In this document: positions 1 to 7,331 of the stretch, in pieces | Layout: each line of letters opens with the position of its first letter | Numbering within the stretch: position 1 is the stretch's first letter | DNA from: Streptacidiphilus pinicola | GTDB taxonomy: Bacteria > Actinomycetota > Actinomycetes > Streptomycetales > Streptomycetaceae | Assembly: GCF_003258295.1 (NCBI RefSeq) | Contig: NZ_QKYN01000117.1 | Coordinates: 1 to 64,000, forward strand | DNA: 64,000 nt | Direction of reading: 5' to 3' | The notes under the pieces: model-generated | What the model saw: the letters and a program-made list of their open reading frames with translations, nothing else | Told to the model about the DNA's origin: nothing | The model's database searches: none | Made by a program: the position numbers and the translations under genes

Positions 1-72
1 GCCCGGTCGGCGCACCCCGGCCAGCCCCTCCCCGAGCTGATCGCCCGTCAGGGGCGCTGACCTCCGCCGGAG

Positions 73-263
73 TTCGGCCCCCTGCGGGGACGCGCGCTCC
101 CTAGGCCTTCGGCCGGGGTGCGCCGACCGGGCTTCGGCAGGTGTGCCTTCCTCAGGATTTCGGCGGGAGTGCCGTCGCCCGCGCCTTGGCGGGGGTGCCC
201 CGTCAGGCTTCGGTCGGATTCCGTCACCCGGGCCTTCGGCCGGGGGCGCCGCGCATCAGCGGA
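73..263. repeat. Degenerate tandem repeat of about 26 bp
   Basis: The first 299 bases hold no convincing gene. Between about 104 and 263 a unit of roughly 26 bp recurs six times, each with a TTCGG (once TTGG) core followed by a G-rich run and usually TGCC or GCGCC. The cores start at 108, 133, 159, 186, 209 and 235, so spacing is 23-27 bp; a possible seventh, more distant core is at 73. The units differ from each other by many substitutions, so this is an old tandem array. It lies immediately downstream of the stop codon of nucS, which reads leftward. No function is visible. Confidence 0.55.
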
Positions 264-299
264 GTCTCGCGCTCCCGCTGTGCTGCAACAAGCCGGGAG

Positions 300-959
300 T
301 CAGAAGAGCTTGAGCTTGTCGTCCTCGATGCCGCGGAGTCCGTCGTAGTCGAGGACGACGCAGTCGATGCCGCGGTCGGCGGCGAGGACGCGGGCCTGGG
401 GCTTGATCTGCTGGGCCGCGAAGACGCCCTTCACGGGCGCCAGCAGGGGGTCGCGGTTGAGGAGTTCGAGGTAGCGGGTGAGCTGCTCGACGCCGTCGAT
501 CTCGCCGCGGCGCTTGATCTCGATCGCGACCGTCGTGCCCTCGGCGTCCCGGCAGAGGATGTCCACCGGGCCGATGGCCGTCATGTACTCGCGGCGGATC
601 AGCGTCCAGCCCTCGCCGAGGACCTCCATGCGGTCCGCAAGAAGCTCCTGCAGATGCGCCTCGACGCCGTCCTTGATCAGACCGGGGTCCACACCCAGCT
701 CGTGGGTGGAGTCGAGCATCACTTCTTCCAGCGTGATGATCAACTTCTCGCCAGCCTTGTTCTCCACTGTCCAGCGTCCGTCCTCCTCCTTGAGGGAGCA
801 CGGCGGTGACATCCAGTTGAGCGGCTTGTAGGCGCGGTCGTCGGAGTGCACGGCGACACTCCCGTCCGACTTGACCAGGATGAGCCGAGGGGCGGACGGC
901 AGGTGGGCGGTGAGCCGGCCTGCGTAGTCGACGGAGCAGCGGGCAATGACGAGACGCAC
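300..959 (-). CDS. nucS: Mismatch-specific endonuclease NucS/EndoMS
   Basis: NucS (EndoMS) is the mismatch-cleaving endonuclease that replaces MutS/MutL in most Actinobacteria; it makes a double-strand cut at mismatched bases and works with the sliding clamp. The 219-residue protein matches the family length. The N-terminal half is the DNA-binding/dimerisation domain. The C-terminal RecB-like nuclease core shows D133, then E147-x-K149, then a Q159-x3-Y163 motif. The frame stays open upstream to 1157, but I chose the GTG at 959 because it gives the conserved start [14 protein letters not shown]. The gene sits beside an SCO5389-family gene, as nucS does in Streptomyces. Confidence 0.93.
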   Translation of the reverse strand: MRLVIARCSVDYAGRLTAHLPSAPRLILVKSDGSVAVHSDDRAYKPLNWMSPPCSLKEEDGRWTVENKAGEKLIITLEEVMLDSTHELGVDPGLIKDGVEAHLQELLADRMEVLGEGWTLIRREYMTAIGPVDILCRDAEGTTVAIEIKRRGEIDGVEQLTRYLELLNRDPLLAPVKGVFAAQQIKPQARVLAADRGIDCVVLDYDGLRGIEDDKLKLF

Positions 960-1320
960 GGCCGACCACGCTAGCCCACGAAGGCCATTCGAAGCGATTC
1001 CGGGGCAAGAGAGGGATTCACGCGGCGCGCGGAAACCGGATCCGGCACCGTCGGCGTTGTCACTCACAGGAATCGCCGACCACGCAGCGCAGTGGAATGG
1101 TGACTGTCGGATCATACTCGACTCTGGCTTGATCCATTCGCTGTGCTCTGGTGCCACTGCTTACGGGGGCTTACGGTGTGTCACGGCCACTCAGGGTAGG
1201 GAGATTGCCACATTCTGCTCCCTGTTCGGCCGTTCCCTGGGACGCTGGTAGCGGTGCCATCGTCCGCTCTGCACCACCCCCTGGGGGAGCCGCCCCGGGG
1301 GCCCTGCGAGAGGAGAACCC
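960..1320. other. Divergent intergenic region nucS / SCO5389-family gene
   Basis: This 361-bp stretch separates two divergent genes and contains no supported gene. On the minus strand a good -10-like hexamer, TATGAT (1116 down to 1111), is the best nucS promoter candidate, with no clear -35. On the plus strand an imperfect AGGGAG/CTCCCT inverted repeat lies near 1198-1222 and a TAGCGGT -10-like sequence near 1248. A GAGAGGAG ribosome-binding site precedes the plus-strand gene. Confidence 0.35.
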
Positions 1321-1713
1321 ATGTCGCTCGACGTCTCACCGGCCATGCTTGAGAAGGCCGAACGAGGCGAGGTCGACGAGCGGGAATTCGTCGACTGCGT
1401 CCGCACCTCCCTGCCCTATGCCTGGGACCTGATCAGCTCGCTGGTGCTCCAGCGGGAGGTCGACGGCGGTGAGTTCGCCGACAACCAGGTCCCCCCGCCG
1501 TCCGAGCAGGAGCGCGGTCAGCTGCTGCGCGCCCTGGCGAGCGACGCCATCAGGGGTTCGCTGGAACGGCACTTCGGGGTGCGGCTCGCGTTTCAGAACT
1601 GTCATCGGGTCGCGGTGTTCGCGCCGGGCCCCGAGGCCGATGCCCGCTATGCCAGGTTCACCTCGGTGCGGGCGCAGCTGCTCAACCAGTCGCCCGAGCT
1701 GCGCGACTGCTAG
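1321..1713 (+). CDS. SCO5389-family conserved hypothetical protein
   Basis: This 130-residue soluble protein is conserved in Streptomycetes next to nucS (S. coelicolor SCO5389 family). It starts at an ATG preceded by GAGAGGAG. It is acidic with no signal peptide or membrane segment. Visible features are an N-terminal helix-rich half (MSLDVSPAMLEKAERGEVDE) and a C-terminal region carrying RHFGVRLAFQNCHRVAVF, which looks like a beta-rich core. I know of no assigned function. Its conserved position beside nucS could indicate a link to DNA maintenance, but that is only inference. It converges on the oxidoreductase gene, with 28 bp between the stop codons holding a short AGCGGC-GAA-GCCGCT hairpin. 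Confidence 0.8.
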   Translation: MSLDVSPAMLEKAERGEVDEREFVDCVRTSLPYAWDLISSLVLQREVDGGEFADNQVPPPSEQERGQLLRALASDAIRGSLERHFGVRLAFQNCHRVAVFAPGPEADARYARFTSVRAQLLNQSPELRDC

Positions 1714-1741
1714 CGACGGTTGAGAACGAGCGGCGAAGCCG

Positions 1742-2995
1742 CTAATCCTGCGGAAGCTGGGGGAGGACCTCCGCGCCCAGTCGGGCGATGTTGGCCACCG
1801 TCTCGGTGCGGTCACCGGAGCCCTCCACCAGCAGGGCGAAACGCCGGATCCCGGTGCGCTCGTGCGTGGCGAGCAGCCGGTCGGCGCAGAGCCTCGGTGT
1901 CCCGACGGCGTGCAGGTCGCAGAGCAACTCGGTGTACTGCTCCGGGTCGCGCATCCGGCGCTCGCGTCCGTCCACGGTGCGGTGCGCACCCAGGCCGAAG
2001 CGGAAGAAGTCCGGCATCGCGCGCAGCAGTCGGGACCTGGCGTCGGCCGTGCGGTCGGCGACCTGGGCCACGCCCGCCGCGACATGCTCGGCCTCGATCC
2101 GGGCCACCTGGTCCGGCGTGCGGCCGGCCTCCAGCGCGGCGGTGCGGTAGGCGGCCACCATCTCCGCCTTGTCCTCGTCGCCGGAGTGCATACCGAGCAG
2201 CATCGGCAAGCCCTGCTGCGCGGCGAGGCGCACCGTCCCGAGGGAGGTGCAGGCGATCACCACGGGCGGCCCCCCGGCCGTCCGTGCGCCGCCGGCCGTG
2301 ACGGACAGCGGCGCCGGGGAGGTCTCCGCGAAGGCGTGCTGCGCCGAGCCGGTCTGACGGTCCGTCCGCGGGACGGCGCCGGTCTGCCGGACGCCGCGGT
2401 GCGGCTGGATGGGCCGCTCCGTGGCGCGCGGGACGACCGCGACCTCGGGGAAGTCGTAGCGCGGGCCGGAGGCGCCGACCCGGGAGGAGCGCAGCCAGCG
2501 CAGCAGCAGGTCGAGGGACTCGGGGAAGCCCTGCTCGTAGGCCTCCGCGCCACCCCCGAAGACGGTGAGATCCACCCACGGCCCGCCGCGGCCCACGCCG
2601 AGCGTGAACCGGCCGCCGGAGGTGAGGTGCAGCAGTGCGGCCTGCTCGCCGAGCCGCACCGGATGGTGCGTCGGCAGCACGCTGACGGCGGTGCCGATGC
2701 GCACCCGCCGGGTGCGGCCGAGCAGCAGACCCGCGAGCGTCGCCGCGTCCGGGCAGACGCCGTACGGCACGAAGTGGTGCTCGGCCAGCCAGACACTGTC
2801 CAGCCCGGCCTGCTCGGCGGCCACCGCCGCCGACACGGTGCGTTCCAAGGCCTCGGCATGCCCTTGGCCCGGAAATTGGGCGGAGAGCAGGAACACTCCG
2901 GTGCTGAGCCCGCCCGGTACCGGCCGCGCGCTTCGCTGCCGCGGCAGCTTGTACGGCGCGAGGGTGGGTACGGCGCTGGCGTGCACGGCGGACAT
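1742..2995 (-). CDS. LLM-class flavin-dependent oxidoreductase
   Basis: This 417-residue protein belongs to the bacterial luciferase-like monooxygenase family, which uses reduced flavin (FMN or F420) in a TIM barrel. Family signatures are GLDSVWLAEHHF, the RVRIGTAVSVLPTHHPVRLGEQAA block and GRFTLGVGRGGP. The central part (about residues 185-235) is longer and less conserved than usual, rich in Arg, Thr and Pro. The start ATG is preceded by AAGGAGTTGATTCC. Substrate is unknown and there is no partner reductase nearby. The C-terminal codons contain a CTCCCCCAG stretch that resembles one arm of the small palindromic repeat seen elsewhere in the window, but only partly. Confidence 0.85.
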   Translation of the reverse strand: MSAVHASAVPTLAPYKLPRQRSARPVPGGLSTGVFLLSAQFPGQGHAEALERTVSAAVAAEQAGLDSVWLAEHHFVPYGVCPDAATLAGLLLGRTRRVRIGTAVSVLPTHHPVRLGEQAALLHLTSGGRFTLGVGRGGPWVDLTVFGGGAEAYEQGFPESLDLLLRWLRSSRVGASGPRYDFPEVAVVPRATERPIQPHRGVRQTGAVPRTDRQTGSAQHAFAETSPAPLSVTAGGARTAGGPPVVIACTSLGTVRLAAQQGLPMLLGMHSGDEDKAEMVAAYRTAALEAGRTPDQVARIEAEHVAAGVAQVADRTADARSRLLRAMPDFFRFGLGAHRTVDGRERRMRDPEQYTELLCDLHAVGTPRLCADRLLATHERTGIRRFALLVEGSGDRTETVANIARLGAEVLPQLPQD

Positions 2996-3233
2996 GGAAT
3001 CAACTCCTTGGCCCCACGGGGAACTTCGATCCCGCGACTACCACAGGAGTAACTCACGTCATGTGCCACAGGCACAGCGGAATCCGGGCTTCGACGGGAT
3101 ATCGGGTGGTTTTGCCCTTGCGCCCTGGCAGGAATCCGGCCTCTGTGGTAAAAGCCACCCCCGGCGCGTTCGGGGGCCCGCGCTACGCGCTCCACTACCC
3201 TTGTGGGACCAGCATGCCGCCAAGTCAGGGAGA

Positions 3234-3566
3234 ATGATGTCTCCTCGCCGAAGTCGTCCCCGCGGGGACGAACCGAAGAACGCCCGTACGGTTACCGGCG
3301 GCACCTGGCTGGAACGCACCGAGAGCTATGCCGGCGAGGAGTGGCAGGTCCGCACGGTCGCCGGCGACAGCGGCAAGCGCTACCGCTGCCCCGGCTGCGA
3401 CCAGGAGATCCCATCCGGCGTCGGCCACGTCGTCGCCTGGCCCGTGCTGTCCATGGGTGCCGCCGGGGGAGTCGACGACCGCCGCCACTGGCACCGCGCC
3501 TGCTGGACCAACCGCGAACGCCGCGCCCCCAACCAGCTGCGGGGACGCGGCGCTCCGAGGTACTGA
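3234..3566 (+). CDS. Small conserved CxxC/HxxxC protein
   Basis: This protein of about 110 residues is a Streptomyces conserved protein that databases often label 'ATP/GTP-binding'; I see no nucleotide-binding motif to justify that. What can be seen is a CPGC motif followed about 35 residues later by HWHRAC, a plausible zinc site, after a basic N-terminus. Two adjacent ATG codons (3234 and 3237) follow AGGGAGA; either could be used. It converges with the ABC permease gene, with only 4 bp between the stops. A small zinc-ribbon protein is the most cautious description. Confidence 0.7.
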   Translation: MMSPRRSRPRGDEPKNARTVTGGTWLERTESYAGEEWQVRTVAGDSGKRYRCPGCDQEIPSGVGHVVAWPVLSMGAAGGVDDRRHWHRACWTNRERRAPNQLRGRGAPRY

Positions 3567-3570
3567 GGGA

Positions 3571-4329
3571 CTACGCGTCCCGGCGCTTGAAGAGCAGGTA
3601 GCCGATCCCGATGCAGGCCACGGCCCAGGCGAGAACGATGAAGAAGCCGGCCAGCGGCCCGTACGGGACGTCCGAACTGGCGCGCACCGAGAACAGCTGC
3701 CGCCCGGCCACGTCCGGGAAGTAGTGCGCCACGTTCTTGACCTTGGGCACCGCGTTGAGGATCGGCGAGATCAGGAAGAAGAACGGCATCAGAATGGCCA
3801 GCGCCGGGATCGGGCGACGCACCATGAAGGCGACGCCCACGGAGAGCAGGGCCAGCAGCGTCATGTAGATCGCCATTCCGAAGACCGCACGGGTCACTCC
3901 CGGGTCCGAGATGGACACGCGATGGCTGCCGAGCAGGGCCTGGCCCAGGAAGAAGCTGACGAACGCGGTCAGCAGCGAGATCACCGCCACCAGGCCCAGC
4001 ACCGTCACGACCTTGGCGAGCAGCAGGGTCAGCCGCTGCGGCACGGCGGCCAGCGTCGCGCGGATCATGCCGCTGCTGTACTCGCTGGTGACGACGAGCA
4101 CCGAGAAGACGATCAGTGCGAGCTGCCCCAGGCCGATGCCGCTGAAACTGACGCTGGTCGCGTCGAAGGTGGCGCGGTCGGCCGCGGACGTGTGGTTGAA
4201 GTTCGCGGCGAACAGGGCGGACACGAGCGCGCCCAGGCCCACCGTGACGACGAAGGTGAGCAGCAGCGTGATGAAGGTGGACCGGACCGTCTTGACCTTG
4301 ATCCACTCGGAGAGCAGTGCGGGGAACAT
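3571..4329 (-). CDS. ABC-2 type transporter permease
   Basis: This 252-residue integral membrane protein is the permease partner of the ATPase gene ending 2 bp upstream. It has about six hydrophobic segments, starting with a segment near residues 18-40 (FITLLLTFVVTVGLGALVSALF) and ending with FFIVLAWAVACIGIGYLLF, in the layout of ABC-2/NatB-type permeases. The segment EYSSGMIRATLAAVPQR after the second membrane span is typical of the family. Substrate is not predictable. It is expressed as a two-gene operon with the ATPase, reading leftward. Confidence 0.88.
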   Translation of the reverse strand: MFPALLSEWIKVKTVRSTFITLLLTFVVTVGLGALVSALFAANFNHTSAADRATFDATSVSFSGIGLGQLALIVFSVLVVTSEYSSGMIRATLAAVPQRLTLLLAKVVTVLGLVAVISLLTAFVSFFLGQALLGSHRVSISDPGVTRAVFGMAIYMTLLALLSVGVAFMVRRPIPALAILMPFFFLISPILNAVPKVKNVAHYFPDVAGRQLFSVRASSDVPYGPLAGFFIVLAWAVACIGIGYLLFKRRDA

Positions 4330-4331
4330 CG

Positions 4332-5291
4332 TCAGCTCTCCTTCTTCCAGTTCTCGCCCCAGGCCGCCGGAGGGTTCTCCGGTGCGGGTGTCTCGGTGTG
4401 GTACTCGACGGCCTCGGCCGTCATCCGCATGAACGCCTCCTCCAGGGAGGCGCGTTGCGGGCTCAGTTCGTGCAGGGTGACCCCGTTGGCGGCCGCGAGG
4501 TCACCGATGCGTGCCATGTCGCCGTTCTCGACCTCCCACGCGCCGTTGCCGTCGAGGGAGGCGGTCATGCCCTCGCGGGAGAGCGCGTCCAGCAGCTGCT
4601 CCGGCTGCGGGGTGCGCAGCCGCACGAAGGAGCGGGAGTTCTGGTCGATGAACTCGTTCATCGGCAGGTTGGCGAGGAGCCTGCCCCGGCCGATGACGAT
4701 CAGGTGCTCCGCGGTCAGCGCCATCTCGCTCATCAGGTGCGAGGAGACGAAGACCGTGCGACCCTCGGCGGCGAGCGACTTCATCAGATTGCGGACCCAG
4801 ACGATGCCCTCCGGGTCCAGCCCGTTGACCGGCTCGTCGAACATCAGGATCTTCGGGTCGCCGAGGAGCGCCGCGGCGATGCCGAGCCGCTGACCCATGC
4901 CGAGCGAGAAGCCGCCGGAGCGCTTCTTGGCGACGGCCGTGAGGCCGACCAGAGCCAGAACCTCGTCCACCCGCTGGGCCGGAATGCGGTTGCTCGCCGC
5001 CATCCACCGCAGGTGGTTGTGAGCAGTACGCCCCGGGTGCACGGCCTTGGCCTCCAACAAGGCGCCGATGTACTTCAGCGGCTCGCGGAGTTCGCCGTAG
5101 TGCTTTCCGTCGATCCGGACCGTCCCGGAGGTCGGCCGGTCGAGGTCGAGCAGCATGCGCATGGTCGTCGACTTGCCGGCGCCGTTCGGGCCGAGGAAGC
5201 CCGTCACCACGCCCTGGGGGATGGTGAAGCTGAGATGGTCGACGGCGAGTTTGTCGCCGTACCGCTTGGTCAGCTCGTTGACCTCGATCAT
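4332..5291 (-). CDS. ABC transporter ATP-binding protein
   Basis: This 319-residue ATPase energises the adjacent ABC-2 permease. Walker A is GPNGAGKST, the signature loop is SGGFSLGMGQRLGIA (a G-M-G-Q variant), Walker B is ILMFDEPVNGLDPEG and the H-loop is VFVSSHL. A C-terminal extension of about 100 residues after the nucleotide-binding domain is typical of ATPases paired with ABC-2 permeases. The gene is first in the operon and is divergent from the alpha/beta hydrolase, sharing the 69-bp region with the palindrome at 5334-5347. Confidence 0.92.
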   Translation of the reverse strand: MIEVNELTKRYGDKLAVDHLSFTIPQGVVTGFLGPNGAGKSTTMRMLLDLDRPTSGTVRIDGKHYGELREPLKYIGALLEAKAVHPGRTAHNHLRWMAASNRIPAQRVDEVLALVGLTAVAKKRSGGFSLGMGQRLGIAAALLGDPKILMFDEPVNGLDPEGIVWVRNLMKSLAAEGRTVFVSSHLMSEMALTAEHLIVIGRGRLLANLPMNEFIDQNSRSFVRLRTPQPEQLLDALSREGMTASLDGNGAWEVENGDMARIGDLAAANGVTLHELSPQRASLEEAFMRMTAEAVEYHTETPAPENPPAAWGENWKKES

Positions 5292-5333
5292 GAGTTCACC
5301 CTAGGGCAGGAACGCCGCGGATGAGGTCCCGAA

Positions 5334-5354
5334 GCACCGATCGGTGCATACGCT
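5334..5354 (+). promoter_or_regulatory. Palindromic operator and leaderless promoter of the hydrolase gene
   Basis: A perfect 14-bp palindrome, GCACCGATCGGTGC (5334-5347), touches a -10-like TACGCT (5349-5354). Six bases later comes the ATG at 5361, so the transcript would be leaderless. A palindrome just upstream of the -10 is a classic place for a repressor. No -35 is obvious. The cognate regulator is unknown. Confidence 0.45.
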
Positions 5355-5360
5355 GTCCCC

Positions 5361-6155
5361 ATGACCGAACGACTCTCGGTGCGGGAGGCCGGCTCCGGCA
5401 CGCCGCTGGTGCTGCTTCACGCGTTCCCGCTGTCGGCCCGGATGTGGGAGTCCCAGCTCGACGAGCTCCCCGGCCCCGACGGCACGGACGCCCGCGTCCT
5501 CGCCGTCGACCTCCGCGGCTTCGGCGGCACGCCGCTGGGCGCTGACGCCCCGTCGCTGGATCTGCTGGCCGACGACATCGCCCTGCTGCTGGATGCCGCG
5601 GGCATCGAGCAGGCGGTCATCGGCGGCCTCTCCATGGGCGGCTACATCGCGATGGCCTTCGCCCGCCGCTATCCCGATCGCCTCTCCGGCCTGCTGTTCG
5701 CCGACACCAAGGGCTCGGCGGACACGGACACGGCCCGCGCGAACCGCGAACGGGTCGCGAAGGCGGTCCTCGCCCGCGACAGCGTCCGCCTCCTGGTGGA
5801 CGAGCAGTTGCCCAGCCCGCTGCTGGGCTCGACCACGGCGAAGCGCTGCCCCAAGCTGGTCGACTACGTCGCGGAGCTGATCTCCGCAGCCTCCCCGGCC
5901 GCGGTCGCCTGGGCGCAGCGCGCGATGGCGGCGCGCCCGGATTCCCTGGAGTCCTTGGGCGCGGTCGATGTCCCGGCCCTCGTCATCGTCGGCGACGAGG
6001 ACGCCCTCACTCCGATCCCCGACGCAGAGGCCCTCGCCGCCGCGCTCCCTCAAGCCGACCTGACGATCCTTCCGGGCGCAGGCCACCTCTCCGCGCTGGA
6101 GGTCCCGGAGGCCTTCAACGCGGCCGTCCGGGGCTTCCTTTCAACGATTGATTGA
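5361..6155 (+). CDS. Alpha/beta hydrolase
   Basis: This 264-residue cytoplasmic protein has the alpha/beta-hydrolase fold. The oxyanion segment is LLHAFPLSARMWE, the nucleophile elbow is GGLSMGGY (catalytic Ser), the acidic residue lies around VGDEDALTPIPDA and the catalytic His is in GAGHLSALE. It resembles the 3-oxoadipate enol-lactonase/haloperoxidase branch, but no pathway genes are adjacent, so the substrate is open. There is no Shine-Dalgarno sequence; the ATG lies 6 bp after a -10-like hexamer, suggesting a leaderless message. Confidence 0.88.
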   Translation: MTERLSVREAGSGTPLVLLHAFPLSARMWESQLDELPGPDGTDARVLAVDLRGFGGTPLGADAPSLDLLADDIALLLDAAGIEQAVIGGLSMGGYIAMAFARRYPDRLSGLLFADTKGSADTDTARANRERVAKAVLARDSVRLLVDEQLPSPLLGSTTAKRCPKLVDYVAELISAASPAAVAWAQRAMAARPDSLESLGAVDVPALVIVGDEDALTPIPDAEALAAALPQADLTILPGAGHLSALEVPEAFNAAVRGFLSTID

Positions 6156-6166
6156 GTGGCAACACC

Positions 6167-6192
6167 CAGGGGCGCGGTTCCCCGCGCCCCTG
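6167..6192. terminator. Hairpin terminator after the hydrolase gene
   Basis: Perfect 11-bp inverted repeat CAGGGGCGCGG / CCGCGCCCCTG with a 4-base loop, 12 bp after the hydrolase stop. GC-rich hairpins without a T-run are usual terminators in Streptomyces. Between two convergent genes it can serve both. Confidence 0.7.
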
Positions 6193-6259
6193 GACGGTGC
6201 AACTACCTGGTCGCGCCCGTGCGGCAGAGCCGCATGTCGGTACGGCCCCGCGCCCCTGA
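6184..6259. repeat. Dispersed intergenic repeat, copy 1
   Basis: The segment aligns along most of its length with 14798-14877. Shared blocks include GCGCCCCTGGAC, GTGCAACT, CCCGTGCGG, GAGC, TCGGTAC and CGCGCCCC. Both copies are intergenic and follow a gene end, so the element may travel with terminators. There is no coding potential. Confidence 0.55.
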
Positions 6260-6272
6260 AGCGCTGGCGCGC

Positions 6273-7208
6273 TTAGCGCGACTGCTGGGCCGGGACGCCG
6301 CGGCCCATGACGTCGTCGTCCGGGGCGGCAGCGGCGGCGACCGCCGCGCCCGTGAGGGTAGCGAGCATTTCGCGGACGTTGGTGAGCTGGGCGTTGATGC
6401 TGTCGCGACGGTTCGTCAGCGCCGCGAGCTCGCGCTCGCTCTCGCTGCGGACGCGGTCCGCCTTCGCGTTGGCGTCGGCGACGATGTCCTCGGCCTGGCG
6501 CTGGGCGGTCTCGACCGTCTGGCGCGCGCGACGCTCGGCGTCGGTGCGGAGCTTCTCCGCCTCCAGGCGGAGCTGCTCGGCGCGGTGCTCGATCTCGGCG
6601 AGGCGCTTCTCGGCCTTGGCCTGACGGGCGGCCAGATCGCGCTCGGACTGCTCGCGGCGCTTGGCCAGGTTGGTCTCGAAGTCGGCCGCGGCCTGCGCCG
6701 CCTTGGCGCGGGTCTCCTCGAAGAGGGCGTCGGCCTCCTCGCGCTTGTTCTGCGCGTCCTTGCCGGCCTCGGCCCGCAGCTGCGCGGAGTCGCTCTTCGC
6801 CTTCTCGACGATGCGAGCGCCCTCCTCCTCGGCCTTGGCCTTGCGGTCCTTGGCGAAGCCGTCGGCCTCGCTGCGGACCTGCTGGGCGGCGGCCTCGGCC
6901 AGCTCACGGTGCTGCTCGGCGGCCCGACGGGCCTCCTCGCGCAGGTCCTTGGCCTCCTCCTCGGCCAGGCGCAGGATCTTCTCGACCCGCGCGCCCAGGC
7001 CGGCGTAGGACGGCTCGGCGTCCGTGATCTGCGCCTGTGCGGTCTGCGTCTCGAGATGCAGCTCCTCGATGCGCTTCTCCAGCGCGCCGATCCGGTTGAG
7101 GGCGCCGTCGCGGTCCGTGACCAGCTTGCTGATGCGCTCGTCGACCTGAGCCCGCTCGTACCCGCGGCGCACAACGTCGAAGCCGTGCGGAGAGTGTGTG
7201 TCGCTCAT
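6273..7208 (-). CDS. filP: FilP, intermediate-filament-like cytoskeletal protein
   Basis: FilP forms filaments that stiffen the hyphal apex and interacts with Scy and DivIVA in polar growth. The 311-residue protein is nearly the S. coelicolor FilP length (310). It starts with MSDTHSPHGFDVVRRGYERAQVDE, a short DivIVA-like N-terminal segment, followed by almost continuous coiled coil rich in Ala, Glu, Arg and Lys up to about residue 275, then a short non-coiled tail. I chose the ATG at 7208, which has upstream GGAGTTCC; the longer frame to 7280 lacks conserved sequence. It lies directly downstream of scy in the same direction, separated by 123 bp. Confidence 0.94.
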   Translation of the reverse strand: MSDTHSPHGFDVVRRGYERAQVDERISKLVTDRDGALNRIGALEKRIEELHLETQTAQAQITDAEPSYAGLGARVEKILRLAEEEAKDLREEARRAAEQHRELAEAAAQQVRSEADGFAKDRKAKAEEEGARIVEKAKSDSAQLRAEAGKDAQNKREEADALFEETRAKAAQAAADFETNLAKRREQSERDLAARQAKAEKRLAEIEHRAEQLRLEAEKLRTDAERRARQTVETAQRQAEDIVADANAKADRVRSESERELAALTNRRDSINAQLTNVREMLATLTGAAVAAAAAPDDDVMGRGVPAQQSR

Positions 7209-7268
7209 AGGGGTGGAGTTCCTGTCGTATGCCCGGAGAGTCGGATGGTTGAGGTGAGGTGATAGGGC

Positions 7269-7312
7269 GAATCCTGGCACGGATTCGGTGTGTCATCGGC
7301 CCAAAGCCGATG
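7269..7312 (-). promoter_or_regulatory. Two small hairpins between scy and filP
   Basis: CATCGGC (7294-7300) pairs with GCCGATG (7306-7312) around a 5-base loop, and GAATCC (7269-7274) pairs with GGATTC (7281-7286). On the minus strand they lie after scy and before filP. They could partly terminate scy transcription or stabilise the filP message. Confidence 0.4.
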
Positions 7313-7331
7313 AAGAGTGGAGAATGTCCGC

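Noticed and set aside
1745-1770. Third copy of the palindromic element at the 3' end of the oxidoreductase gene
   Set aside because: Only about 10 bp of one arm (GGGGGAG) match; the second arm is absent.
2565-3233. Upstream extension of the small CxxC gene to 2565
   Set aside because: It would overlap the oxidoreductase coding region and has no conserved sequence; ATG at 3234/3237 has a proper ribosome-binding site.
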